Of a stretch of 64,000 nt of DNA, positions 56,833 through 64,000 are shown one piece after another. Both the position numbers and the translations under genes were made by a program. Source of the stretch: Pseudoalteromonas citrea (GTDB lineage: Bacteria; Pseudomonadota; Gammaproteobacteria; Enterobacterales; Alteromonadaceae); the NCBI RefSeq assembly GCF_000238375.3, contig NZ_AHBZ03000022.1, positions 248,001 through 312,000 of the forward strand, read 5' to 3'. The notes under the pieces are model-generated. The model ran no database searches and was not told the origin of the DNA. It saw only the letters and a list, made by a program, of their open reading frames with translations. Position 1 is the first letter of the stretch. The number at the start of each line of letters is the position of its first letter.

Positions 56833-58374
56833 TTACCCAACCTTACGAGTTTCTTCAAAAGGAGCCTGTAAATATTGGTTAAAGCATGGATTACTGGTTT
56901 CATCTTGATAAGCATAACCAAGTTGCGATAAATGCTTATCAAACTGTTCATAGTCACTCGGGGCAATATCAAATGCCGCGAGCACATTACCTTCTGCCGC
57001 ACCATGATTTCGATAATGGAATAAGGTGATATTCCAATTACACCCCAACGTATCTAGGAATCGAGCAAGGGCTCCAGGATATTCCGGAAACTCAAAGCGT
57101 AATAATCGCTCTTGCAATTCAACAGGTGGCTTGCCACCAACCATGTACCTGATATGTAACTTTGCCAACTCATTGTCAGAAAGATCTGTTAATGCATATC
57201 CCTTACACTCTAATGTGCTTTTTACGTCATCTAGCTCAACTTGCCCACCGCGCAAACCCACCCCAACAAAAATCTGTGCTTTATGTTCACCAGCATAACG
57301 GTAATTAAACTCGGTAATTGCACGCCCTTCTAAATCATGGCAAAACTGTTTGAAACTGCCTTTTTCTTCCGCAATTGTCACACCAAACAAAGCCTCGTTT
57401 TTAGCTCCAAGCGCAGTACGCTCAGCGATGTAACGTAAACGATCAAAGTTTAAATTCGCCCCCGAAAGCACTGCTGCTAACGTCAGTCCAGCCCGATTAC
57501 TTTGCGCACTCCACTTTTTTATGCCCGCGACTGATAACGCCCCCGAGGGCTCTGCAATCGCTCGCGTTTCAACAAAGATATCTTGTACGGCGGCGCAAAT
57601 TTCATCTGAGCTTACCGTCACAACTTCATCACAAAACTTTTGTGCTAAGCGAAACGTTTCGGTGCCAATCACTTTAACTGCGACCCCATCAGCAAAACTA
57701 CCAACTTGTGGCAAAATAACAGGCTCCCCTGCATCTAAAGCGGCTTTTAAACACGCACTTTCCTGCGCTTCGACACCAATAATCTTGATATCAGGACGCA
57801 ATGACTTAATATAAACAGCCATACCAGCAAGCAAGCCCCCACCCCCAACAGGAATAAAGACCGCATCTAACTCATTAACTTGCTGCATCAACTCTCGTGC
57901 TACCGTCCCTTGACCGATAATAACGTCTTTATCATCAAAAGGCGGGACAAATACTGCCTGAGCTTGTTCAGTTAATGTATGCGCATGCGCTTTTGCTTCA
58001 TCAAAATTATGCCCATGTAAAACAACTTGAGCGCCAAAGTTACGCACGGCGTTCACTTTTATTTCAGGGGTTGTCACTGGCATAACAATGGTTGCTTGAT
58101 GGCCCAAATGCGCTGCACTTAACGCCACACCTTGCGCATGATTACCTGCAGATGCAGTAACTACTTGGCTACCCACGGGAAGTTTCTGTAACTTATGATA
58201 TGCGCCACGCAATTTAAAAGAATAAACCGGTTGCTGGTCTTCACGTTTGAGCCAGATTTTTTGTCCCAAACGCTCTGAAAGTGCGCTCATTTCACTTAAT
58301 TCAGTCACCTTAACTAACGGTGACATATCAGCTTGAATGATGGCACGAAAATAATCTAACTCTTGTGAAACCAT
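56833..58374 (-). CDS. ilvA: Threonine ammonia-lyase, biosynthetic
   Basis: PLP enzyme that deaminates threonine to 2-oxobutanoate, the committed step to isoleucine. It has 513 residues, as in E. coli IlvA (514). The PLP lysine is in VYSFKLRGAYHKL, the Gly-rich phosphate loop in VGGGGLLAGMAVYI, and the asparagine loop in ASAGNHAQGVALSA. Two ACT-like domains (about 325-505) give allosteric inhibition by isoleucine. It starts 2 bp after the ilvD stop and is the last gene of the operon. No clear terminator was seen after it. Confidence 0.97.
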   Translation of the reverse strand: MVSQELDYFRAIIQADMSPLVKVTELSEMSALSERLGQKIWLKREDQQPVYSFKLRGAYHKLQKLPVGSQVVTASAGNHAQGVALSAAHLGHQATIVMPVTTPEIKVNAVRNFGAQVVLHGHNFDEAKAHAHTLTEQAQAVFVPPFDDKDVIIGQGTVARELMQQVNELDAVFIPVGGGGLLAGMAVYIKSLRPDIKIIGVEAQESACLKAALDAGEPVILPQVGSFADGVAVKVIGTETFRLAQKFCDEVVTVSSDEICAAVQDIFVETRAIAEPSGALSVAGIKKWSAQSNRAGLTLAAVLSGANLNFDRLRYIAERTALGAKNEALFGVTIAEEKGSFKQFCHDLEGRAITEFNYRYAGEHKAQIFVGVGLRGGQVELDDVKSTLECKGYALTDLSDNELAKLHIRYMVGGKPPVELQERLLRFEFPEYPGALARFLDTLGCNWNITLFHYRNHGAAEGNVLAAFDIAPSDYEQFDKHLSQLGYAYQDETSNPCFNQYLQAPFEETRKVG

Positions 58375-58376
58375 TG

Positions 58377-60233
58377 TTAGCTTAGCTCCTCTAACTTAGC
58401 TAAGTCACGCACAGCACCTTTATCCGCACTGGTTGCTAATAACGCATACGCTTTTAAAGCAGGACTCACAACACGCTGTCGGTCCAACGGTTTATACGCA
58501 TCCTTACCACGTGCCAATTGCTTTTCCCGACGCGCTTGCAATTGCGTATCATCAAGCAATAAATGAATCCCTCGATTATAAATATCAATATGGATCAAGT
58601 CGCCATTTTCGACTAAAGCCAGCGCACCACCACTTGCCGCCTCAGGGGAAGCATGGCCTATTGATAAACCAGATGTTCCACCAGAAAAACGCCCGTCAGT
58701 GAGTAGCGCACAGTCTCTATCTAACCCCATTGATTTTAAATAACTGGTTGGATACAACATCTCTTGCATACCAGGGCCACCTTTAGGCCCTTCATAACGA
58801 ATGACGATGACATCGCCTTTTTTAATCTCACCAGCCAAAATGCTCTCGACCGCATCATCTTGAGACTCAAAAACTACTGCAGGGCCCGTAAAATCAAGCA
58901 TTTCGTCAACCACACCGGCACTTTTAACGATACAGCCATCTGGTGTTAAGTTACCCGATAACACCGCTAAGCCGCCATCTTGTCGAAATGCATGCTCAAT
59001 ACTACGTATACAGCCATTCTCTCGGTCGAGATCCAATGTATCCCAGCGATATCCCTGGCTCATTCCTTTGGTTGTGCGGATCCCTGCAGGGCCAGCACGA
59101 AAGAAGGTTTGTGCCTTTTCATTATTGTGATCTGTTGCATCCCAACGCGTTATCACCTCGCCTAATGTGCCGCCCGCAACATGGCCTACCGTTAAATCTA
59201 AACGATCCCCTTTCGCTAATTCATTCAGCATACTCATCATGCCACCAGCGCGATGTACATCTTCAATATGATACTGCTGAGTTGCCGGCGCAACTTTGCA
59301 TAAAAATGGTGTTTTGCGAGAAAGCTCATCGATATGGCTCATATCAAAATCAACCCCGCCTTCTTGCGCCGCGGCTAATAAATGTAATACCGTATTTGAT
59401 GAACCACCCATTGCAATGTCTAAGGTCATCGCGTTCATAAAAGCCGCTCTATTGGCGATATTTCTTGGCAGTACGGCATCATTATCTTTTTGATAATACT
59501 CATTGCACAAAGCAACTATACGCTTACCTGCGGCTTCATATAATTGCTGACGATCTTTGTGGGTTGCTAACGTTGTACCATTACCTGGAAGTGCCAATCC
59601 AAGCGCTTCCAATAGACAGTTCATCGAGTTAGCAGTAAACATACCTGAGCATGAACCACAGGTTGGACACGCTGAACGCTCAACCTGCTCGGAATCTGCA
59701 TCACTCACCGTTGGATCAGCGCCTTTTACCATAGCATCGACCAAATCTAGTTTGATGTCGATATCTGCCAGACGTGTTTTACCCGCTTCCATCGGGCCAC
59801 CTGACACAAAAATAACTGGAATATTTAATCGCAGTGCCGCCAATAACATGCCTGGGGTGATTTTATCGCAGTTTGAAATACAGACCATCGCATCAGCGCA
59901 GTGCGCATTAACCATATATTCCACTGAATCAGCAATAAGATCTCGTGATGGCAGTGAATACAACATGCCGCCATGACCCATCGCAATACCATCATCAATA
60001 GCGATGGTATTAAACTCTCTAGGCACACCGCCCGCATCACGAATAGTATCAGCCATTAAGTCACTTAGCTGATTAAGATGCACATGACCAGGTACAAATT
60101 GTGTATAAGAATTGACGACGGCAACAATTGGCTTTTCAAAGTCACTATCCGTCATGCCTGTTGCACGCCACAGCGCTCTTGCGCCAGCTCGTTTTCTACC
60201 TTCTGTTGTCGTTTTGCTTCTTAACTTGGCCAT
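58377..60233 (-). CDS. ilvD: Dihydroxy-acid dehydratase
   Basis: Iron-sulfur enzyme that dehydrates dihydroxy acids in valine and isoleucine synthesis. It has about 618 residues (E. coli 616). Cluster-related cysteines are in [12 protein letters not shown] and [17 protein letters not shown], and the N-terminus is [20 protein letters not shown]. The ATG at 60233 was chosen since AAGGGG lies six bases upstream; an ATG 15 bases earlier overlaps that site. It follows ilvE after a 91-bp gap that contains a terminator-like hairpin, unlike the tight spacing of the rest of the operon. Confidence 0.96.
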   Translation of the reverse strand: MAKLRSKTTTEGRKRAGARALWRATGMTDSDFEKPIVAVVNSYTQFVPGHVHLNQLSDLMADTIRDAGGVPREFNTIAIDDGIAMGHGGMLYSLPSRDLIADSVEYMVNAHCADAMVCISNCDKITPGMLLAALRLNIPVIFVSGGPMEAGKTRLADIDIKLDLVDAMVKGADPTVSDADSEQVERSACPTCGSCSGMFTANSMNCLLEALGLALPGNGTTLATHKDRQQLYEAAGKRIVALCNEYYQKDNDAVLPRNIANRAAFMNAMTLDIAMGGSSNTVLHLLAAAQEGGVDFDMSHIDELSRKTPFLCKVAPATQQYHIEDVHRAGGMMSMLNELAKGDRLDLTVGHVAGGTLGEVITRWDATDHNNEKAQTFFRAGPAGIRTTKGMSQGYRWDTLDLDRENGCIRSIEHAFRQDGGLAVLSGNLTPDGCIVKSAGVVDEMLDFTGPAVVFESQDDAVESILAGEIKKGDVIVIRYEGPKGGPGMQEMLYPTSYLKSMGLDRDCALLTDGRFSGGTSGLSIGHASPEAASGGALALVENGDLIHIDIYNRGIHLLLDDTQLQARREKQLARGKDAYKPLDRQRVVSPALKAYALLATSADKGAVRDLAKLEELS

Positions 60234-60292
60234 GCTAAACCCCTTCATGTTATGCGTCGCTACTTTTATAGCGCCGTCTTTTCCTCATTCCC

Positions 60293-60318
60293 AAAAAAGC
60301 CACGCAACTGTGGCTTTC
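60293..60318 (-). terminator. Terminator-like hairpin inside the ilv operon (ilvE-ilvD)
   Basis: On the minus strand AAAGCCAC, loop AGTTGC, GTGGCTTTTTT: an 8-bp stem with a six-T tail, starting 7 bases after the ilvE stop. It should reduce transcription into ilvDA. Confidence 0.75.
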
Positions 60319-60324
60319 CATATC

Positions 60325-61251
60325 TTATGCCTGATTAACGTACTCTAACCACCCGTTATTGTCGTCACTTTGACCTTTAACTAAATCAAAGTACGCCTTT
60401 TGTAGCTCTTCAGTAATAGGTCCTCGCTTCCCATCACCCACTTGAATTTGGTCTACACTGCGAACCGGCACAACCTCAGCTGCGGTGCCCGTCATAAAGA
60501 ACTCATCTGCTAAATAGAGTGCTTCACGCGCAATTGACTCTTCTCGTACTTCATATCCTCTAGCACGAGCAAGCTCCATAATGGTGTCACGCGTCAAACC
60601 CGGTAAAATACACGCAGTCGTCGGCGGTGTGTAAAGTACCCCTTTTTTAATAACGAATAGATTTTCGCCGGCACCTTCACTTAAGCACCCATTTACATCT
60701 AGCGCGATCCCTTCAACATACCCATTGCGCTTCGCTTCACCAGAAATAAGCTGTGAAGACAAATAGTTACCACCTGCTTTTGCTGCCGTCGGCATGGTGT
60801 TTGGCGCTAAACGATTCCAAGAAGAAATACATACATCAACGCCCTCAGCTAAACTGTCATCTCCCAAATAGGCGCCCCACTGCATGGCGGCAACCGTGAC
60901 ATCAGCAAGGTGTGATTTCGGATTTAAACCCAACCCTACATTACCTAAGAACGCAAATGGACGAATGTAGGCATCTTTAAAGCCATTTTCACGCACAGCA
61001 TCTTTACATGCCTGAATAATTTGCTCTGGGGTAAATGGGATCTCCATACGGTAAATTTTTGCTGAGTCATATAAACGCTGAATATGATCCGTTAAACGAA
61101 AGATTGCCGGGCCATTTGGCGTATCGTAGGCGCGGATCCCTTCGAACACTGAGCTGCCATAATGTAATGCATGGCTAAGTACATGAGTCGTTGCTTGCTC
61201 GTAAGGGATCATCTCGCCGTTGTGCCAAATTAATTCCGAAGTTTTAGTCAT
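60325..61251 (-). CDS. ilvE: Branched-chain amino acid aminotransferase
   Basis: A PLP fold-type IV aminotransferase of 308 residues that does the last step in valine, isoleucine and leucine synthesis. Blocks are LIWHNGEMIPYEQATTHVLSHALHYGSSVFEGIRAY in pieces, the PLP lysine in TAAKAGGNYLSSQL, EGAGENLFVIKKGVLYTPP, and the phosphate loop ILPGLTRDTIMELA. Length as in E. coli (309). It lies 34 bp downstream of ilvM. Confidence 0.97.
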   Translation of the reverse strand: MTKTSELIWHNGEMIPYEQATTHVLSHALHYGSSVFEGIRAYDTPNGPAIFRLTDHIQRLYDSAKIYRMEIPFTPEQIIQACKDAVRENGFKDAYIRPFAFLGNVGLGLNPKSHLADVTVAAMQWGAYLGDDSLAEGVDVCISSWNRLAPNTMPTAAKAGGNYLSSQLISGEAKRNGYVEGIALDVNGCLSEGAGENLFVIKKGVLYTPPTTACILPGLTRDTIMELARARGYEVREESIAREALYLADEFFMTGTAAEVVPVRSVDQIQVGDGKRGPITEELQKAYFDLVKGQSDDNNGWLEYVNQA

Positions 61252-61285
61252 TTGTAATACCTTGTTCTTTTCTTAATAATTAGTT

Positions 61286-61528
61286 TTAAATAGCCTGTTG
61301 CTGTAGTGTGTGCAAATCAACCTGTTGCACCTCAACCAGCTTACTCAGTTGTGTCGTTAATAGATAGATAGGCTTGTCACTGTCTACCGTCATTTTGACG
61401 TGAAACAAATCGTCATGGCCCTCCAACTCTAATTGGGTCAAATGAAATCCACGATGACGCGCAACTCTTAAAAAGCGCTCAACGGCGATACTTTGGTTTT
61501 TAACTGCCACTGTTAATTGGTGTTTCAT
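61286..61528 (-). CDS. ilvM: Acetolactate synthase II small subunit
   Basis: An 80-residue single ACT-domain regulatory subunit of the IlvG enzyme. The ACT pattern is visible in [24 protein letters not shown] and [16 protein letters not shown]. It is short, like enterobacterial IlvM (87), and lacks the longer C-terminal domain of IlvN and IlvH. The start overlaps the ilvG stop as ATGA, so the two subunits are made together. Confidence 0.93.
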   Translation of the reverse strand: MKHQLTVAVKNQSIAVERFLRVARHRGFHLTQLELEGHDDLFHVKMTVDSDKPIYLLTTQLSKLVEVQQVDLHTLQQQAI

Positions 61529-63174
61529 TGCGCTTTCTCCGTCATCATTTCATCATTCGCAGCCCCTGGTGGTACCAAAGGCCAAACGTTTTCTTTGTCA
61601 TCTATACAGGCATGAATAATATAAGGCCCTGTTGAATTCACTAATGCATCAATGGCACTATCTACTTCATTTGCATGGGTAATTGTCTGACCAGGTATGC
61701 CAAATACTGCAGCTAGCTGCACAAAATCTGGATTATCAGATAAGTTAGTTTCGCTATAACGCCCTTCAAAAAATAACTGCTGCCATTGACGTACCATCCC
61801 CAGGCGTTGATTGTCTAATATCACTATTTTTACGGGTAAATTGTTACGGCGAATCGTCGCAAGTTCTTGAATATTCATCATGATTGAGCCATCGCCTGAT
61901 ACCGTCACTACCATGTTCTGTGGCCGTGCAATTTGTGCACCGATAGCTGCCGGCAAACCAAACCCCATTGTTCCAGCACCGCCACTACTGAGGTGATTAC
62001 TCGGATGCGTAAACTTCATATGTTGTGCAACCCACATTTGATGCTGGCCTACATCACAACATACCACCCCATCATTTGGCATTTTTCTGCTTAATTCTTT
62101 CAATAAATACGGAGCAAATACTTTTTCACCAGGATAATCATATCGCCATGCATGTGTTGTTTTTAGCTGCATCACTGTGTTTAACCACTCAACGTTGGTA
62201 ACAAAACAGCCTAAGGCTGGAATAGACGTTTTTAAATCAGCAATTAATGACGCAGCAGCGGGTTTGCGCTTACCCACTTCCGCAGGGTCTATATCTAAAT
62301 GGATCACCTTCGCTTTTGCGGCAAACTTAGCCAAATTCCCCGTCACACGGTCATCAAAGCGTGCGCCAATACACACCAATAAATCGCATTCTTGCACTGC
62401 GATGTTCGCTGCTTGTCCACCGTGCATACCCAGCATACCTAGGTCATACTCATATTCAGGTAACACGCTACCCAGTGCTTTTAAAGTAGAGACAGCAGGC
62501 ATATGAGTTTTGTTTAAAAAGTGCATCAATTCAGCTTGTGCATCCGCATTTTGTACGCCTCCCCCAACATACGCCACAGGGCGCTGAGCTTCAGACAATA
62601 ACGCTTCTGCAGTTTGCACTTCGCTGCTTAATAACTCTGGAGAAGACTCCTCTCTTGCCAACCAAGGTTTAAACGGGGCTTGCGCCAGCTGTATGTCCTT
62701 TGGGATGTCAACCAATACCGGACCAGGTCTGCCAGAGAGTGCCAAATGCATCGCTTCTTGTAATATTTCCGCCAGATCTTCAGCACGCTCAACCATGTAA
62801 CTGTGTTTCGTACATGACAAAGACATACCTAATACATCAACTTCTTGAAAAGCATCAGAACCGATAGCTGCCGTAGGCACTTGCCCGGTGATCGCGAGTA
62901 AAGGCACCGAGTCCATCATGGCATCAGCAAGTGAAGTCACTAGGTTTGTCGCACCAGGCCCTGAAGTTGCAAAACAAACGCCAAGCTTGCCAGTGCTGCG
63001 CGCGTATCCCACCGCCGCGAAACCAGCCCCTTGCTCATGGCGAGTCAAGTAATGTTTTACAGGCGCACCGTAGAGTGCATCATAGATCGGCATAATCGCG
63101 CCGCCTGGATAACCAAAGACTTCTTTAACGCCATGCTTGGCCAGTAAGTCGATAAGTAATTGTGCGCCTGTCAT
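61525..63174 (-). CDS. ilvG: Acetolactate synthase II large subunit
   Basis: Thiamin-diphosphate and FAD enzyme that makes acetolactate and acetohydroxybutanoate. It has 549 residues (E. coli IlvG 548) with the family N-terminus [31 protein letters not shown]. The ThDP glutamate is in [17 protein letters not shown], and the ThDP/Mg site in [17 protein letters not shown] with the downstream [13 protein letters not shown]. The frame looks complete, unlike the frameshifted ilvG of E. coli K-12. The ATG at 63174, with GGGGAA a few bases upstream, fits the family start. Controlled by the ilvL attenuator. Confidence 0.96.
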   Translation of the reverse strand: MTGAQLLIDLLAKHGVKEVFGYPGGAIMPIYDALYGAPVKHYLTRHEQGAGFAAVGYARSTGKLGVCFATSGPGATNLVTSLADAMMDSVPLLAITGQVPTAAIGSDAFQEVDVLGMSLSCTKHSYMVERAEDLAEILQEAMHLALSGRPGPVLVDIPKDIQLAQAPFKPWLAREESSPELLSSEVQTAEALLSEAQRPVAYVGGGVQNADAQAELMHFLNKTHMPAVSTLKALGSVLPEYEYDLGMLGMHGGQAANIAVQECDLLVCIGARFDDRVTGNLAKFAAKAKVIHLDIDPAEVGKRKPAAASLIADLKTSIPALGCFVTNVEWLNTVMQLKTTHAWRYDYPGEKVFAPYLLKELSRKMPNDGVVCCDVGQHQMWVAQHMKFTHPSNHLSSGGAGTMGFGLPAAIGAQIARPQNMVVTVSGDGSIMMNIQELATIRRNNLPVKIVILDNQRLGMVRQWQQLFFEGRYSETNLSDNPDFVQLAAVFGIPGQTITHANEVDSAIDALVNSTGPYIIHACIDDKENVWPLVPPGAANDEMMTEKAQ

Positions 63175-63221
63175 CGTGTTCCCCATTCCCAATCTTTTCA
63201 ATAATTTCTAAAAATTTAACC

Positions 63222-63266
63222 CTAAAACCAAGAAGCCCCCCGAACTTTTCAGTGCGGGGGGCTTCT
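63222..63266 (-). terminator. ilv operon attenuator
   Basis: Minus strand: AGAAGCCCCCCG, 12-nt loop, CGGGGGGCTTCT (63266-63231), a 12-bp GC-rich stem followed by TGGTTTT. It lies about 20 nt after the ilvL stop and 48 nt before the first ilvG codon, the arrangement of a classical amino-acid attenuator. Confidence 0.85.
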
Positions 63267-63287
63267 CGTTGATACTTTTTTAAAGCA

Positions 63288-63359
63288 CTAACTAGCCCCC
63301 GCGGTAATAATAATCACCACGTTGATAATCACGACTAGAGTAAGTGCTGTTGTTAACAT
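63288..63359 (-). CDS. ilvL: ilv operon leader peptide IlvL
   Basis: A 23-residue peptide read as MLTTALTLVVIINVV, then IIITAGAS and stop. Fourteen of the residues are Leu, Val, Ile or Thr, the amino acids whose supply is sensed. The run ATT ATC AAC GTG GTG ATT ATT ATT lies at the control position. GGTGA is eight bases before the ATG. Ribosome stalling on these codons when branched-chain aminoacyl-tRNAs are scarce should prevent the attenuator hairpin downstream. Not detectable as an ordinary gene because of its length. Confidence 0.92.
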   Translation of the reverse strand: MLTTALTLVVIINVVIIITAGAS

Positions 63360-63431
63360 ATTTAGTATCACCAAATTAAATTATTGCTTGTAATCGCCCG
63401 CTTATTCACAGCGAGCCTTGCTCTTTTTCTA

Positions 63432-63460
63432 TTAGTAACCCGAAGGCTGATGTAAGTCAA
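63432..63460 (-). promoter_or_regulatory. ilv operon promoter
   Basis: Minus strand -35 TTGACT (63460-63455), 17-bp spacer, -10 TACTAA (63437-63432). Predicted start near 63425, about 65 nt before the ilvL ATG. Confidence 0.7.
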
Positions 63461-63692
63461 CCATAAAAATGATGCTTTAAAAGTGCCAAAACAAACACAA
63501 TTAGGTGTATATATTCAAATAAAAAGTAATAAGGAATAAAAAAACCTAAATTTCAACATTCCTTTCGCATTTAAAGTGTTCATATTTTATTTACAACACA
63601 TTTCATTCACCGAAAAAATCATATGAAACTTTTATGATTTGCCTCATAGTTTGATTATGATGTGTACCAGCAATCAATTATTAAGGATAACC

Positions 63693-64000
63693 ATGCCCAA
63701 ACCTATCACTTATGTGAGTACCATTTGCATCTTAATATGTCTGTCACTATTTAGTCGATTAGGATACGCAGCTCCTGCCCTCTATAAGGTAGAAAAAGCG
63801 GGAGTCACATCTTACCTATTGGGGACTGTGCATGTTGGCGATCACTCAATGGAAGGGTTAAGTCAGCGGATCACCTCTGCGATAGACGCCACCAACGCGT
63901 TAGTCGTAGAAGTAAATATCAACGCACTTAGCCCAAGTGAGATTCAGCGTCGCTCTGCACCTTTTATGCTTTTAACGCCCCCAAAAAGCCTAAAGAACCA
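63693..64000 (+). CDS. TraB/GumN-family protein (partial)
   Basis: The first 102 residues are in the window and the gene runs off the edge. The signal peptide is MPKPITYVSTICILICLSLF in its first part, ending near GYAAPA. The family hallmark YLLGTVHVGD follows, where the GTxH motif is the conserved metal-site element of TraB/GumN (Tiki-like) proteins. In other bacteria these are probable metalloproteases or envelope proteins of unclear role. AAGGA lies five bases before the ATG. Divergent from the ilv operon. Confidence 0.88.
   Translation, partial: MPKPITYVSTICILICLSLFSRLGYAAPALYKVEKAGVTSYLLGTVHVGDHSMEGLSQRITSAIDATNALVVEVNINALSPSEIQRRSAPFMLLTPPKSLKN

Noticed and set aside
58943-59440. A 165-codon open frame on the plus strand within ilvD
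   Set aside because: It is antisense to a highly conserved enzyme, has no ribosome site, and its cysteine- and histidine-rich translation is typical of a shadow frame.

Overview
The window reads as chromosome of a marine gammaproteobacterium of the Alteromonadales, most like Pseudoalteromonas. The grounds are the moderately AT-rich composition, the sequences of the core genes, and neighbourhoods such as engB / cytochrome c4 / yihI / polA, rpsF-priB-rpsR-rplI and ilvGMEDA. The taxonomic call is inference, since no rRNA or database comparison is available. Almost all of the window is ordinary housekeeping chromosome; the one clear mobile element is an IS110-family (IS1111-type) insertion at 49990-51478.

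Layout, left to right. 1-4309 (minus): the end of alr, dnaB, then an ECF sigma factor / membrane anti-sigma-like protein / DUF4097 beta-solenoid cassette. 4754-8410 (minus): a tightly overlapping minor-pilin operon pilE-fimT-pilV-pilW-pilX with no pilY1. 8693-10226 (minus): rplI, rpsR, priB, rpsF with a possible S6:S18 leader. 10348-11284: three identical tRNA-Gly(GCC) genes and orn. 11490-13469 (plus): rsgA and psd. 13538-20200 (minus): a complete thiamin operon thiC-thiO-thiS-thiG-thiDE-thiF under a TPP riboswitch. 20235-25115: META lipoprotein, thioesterase, TonB receptor, speD, an OsmC-like protein and a DUF3802-like protein. 25292-31187 (minus): arginine succinyltransferase genes astC-astA-astD, an HDOD protein and pabA. 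31860-37026: yceI, a DUF1285 gene, engB, cytochrome c4, a candidate CsrB-type RNA, a methyltransferase, yihI and a DUF2489 gene. 37041-46176: polA, elbB, cytochrome c5, a GAF-GAF-GGDEF-degenerate EAL protein and rep. 46249-51718 (minus): a hybrid two-component regulator split by the insertion sequence. 51949-56766: a lipoprotein, ubiK, can, a methyltransferase and an orphan NMT1-domain membrane protein. 56833-63460 (minus): ilvGMEDA with promoter, leader peptide ilvL and attenuator. The window ends inside a TraB/GumN-family gene.

The most interesting part is the insertion sequence. It has 12-bp subterminal inverted repeats, and its removal restores one reading frame of about 1326 codons. Its long 3' noncoding end folds on paper into two stem-loops. 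One loop carries two short guides matching both halves of the reconstructed target, and the other carries two guides matching the two element ends. This is the expected layout of a bridge RNA / seekRNA, readable here from a single locus. Two further noncoding candidates stand out: an RNA with ten GGA motifs and a terminator (about 34820-35136), and a string of four hairpins ending in a terminator upstream of yceI (31639-31755).
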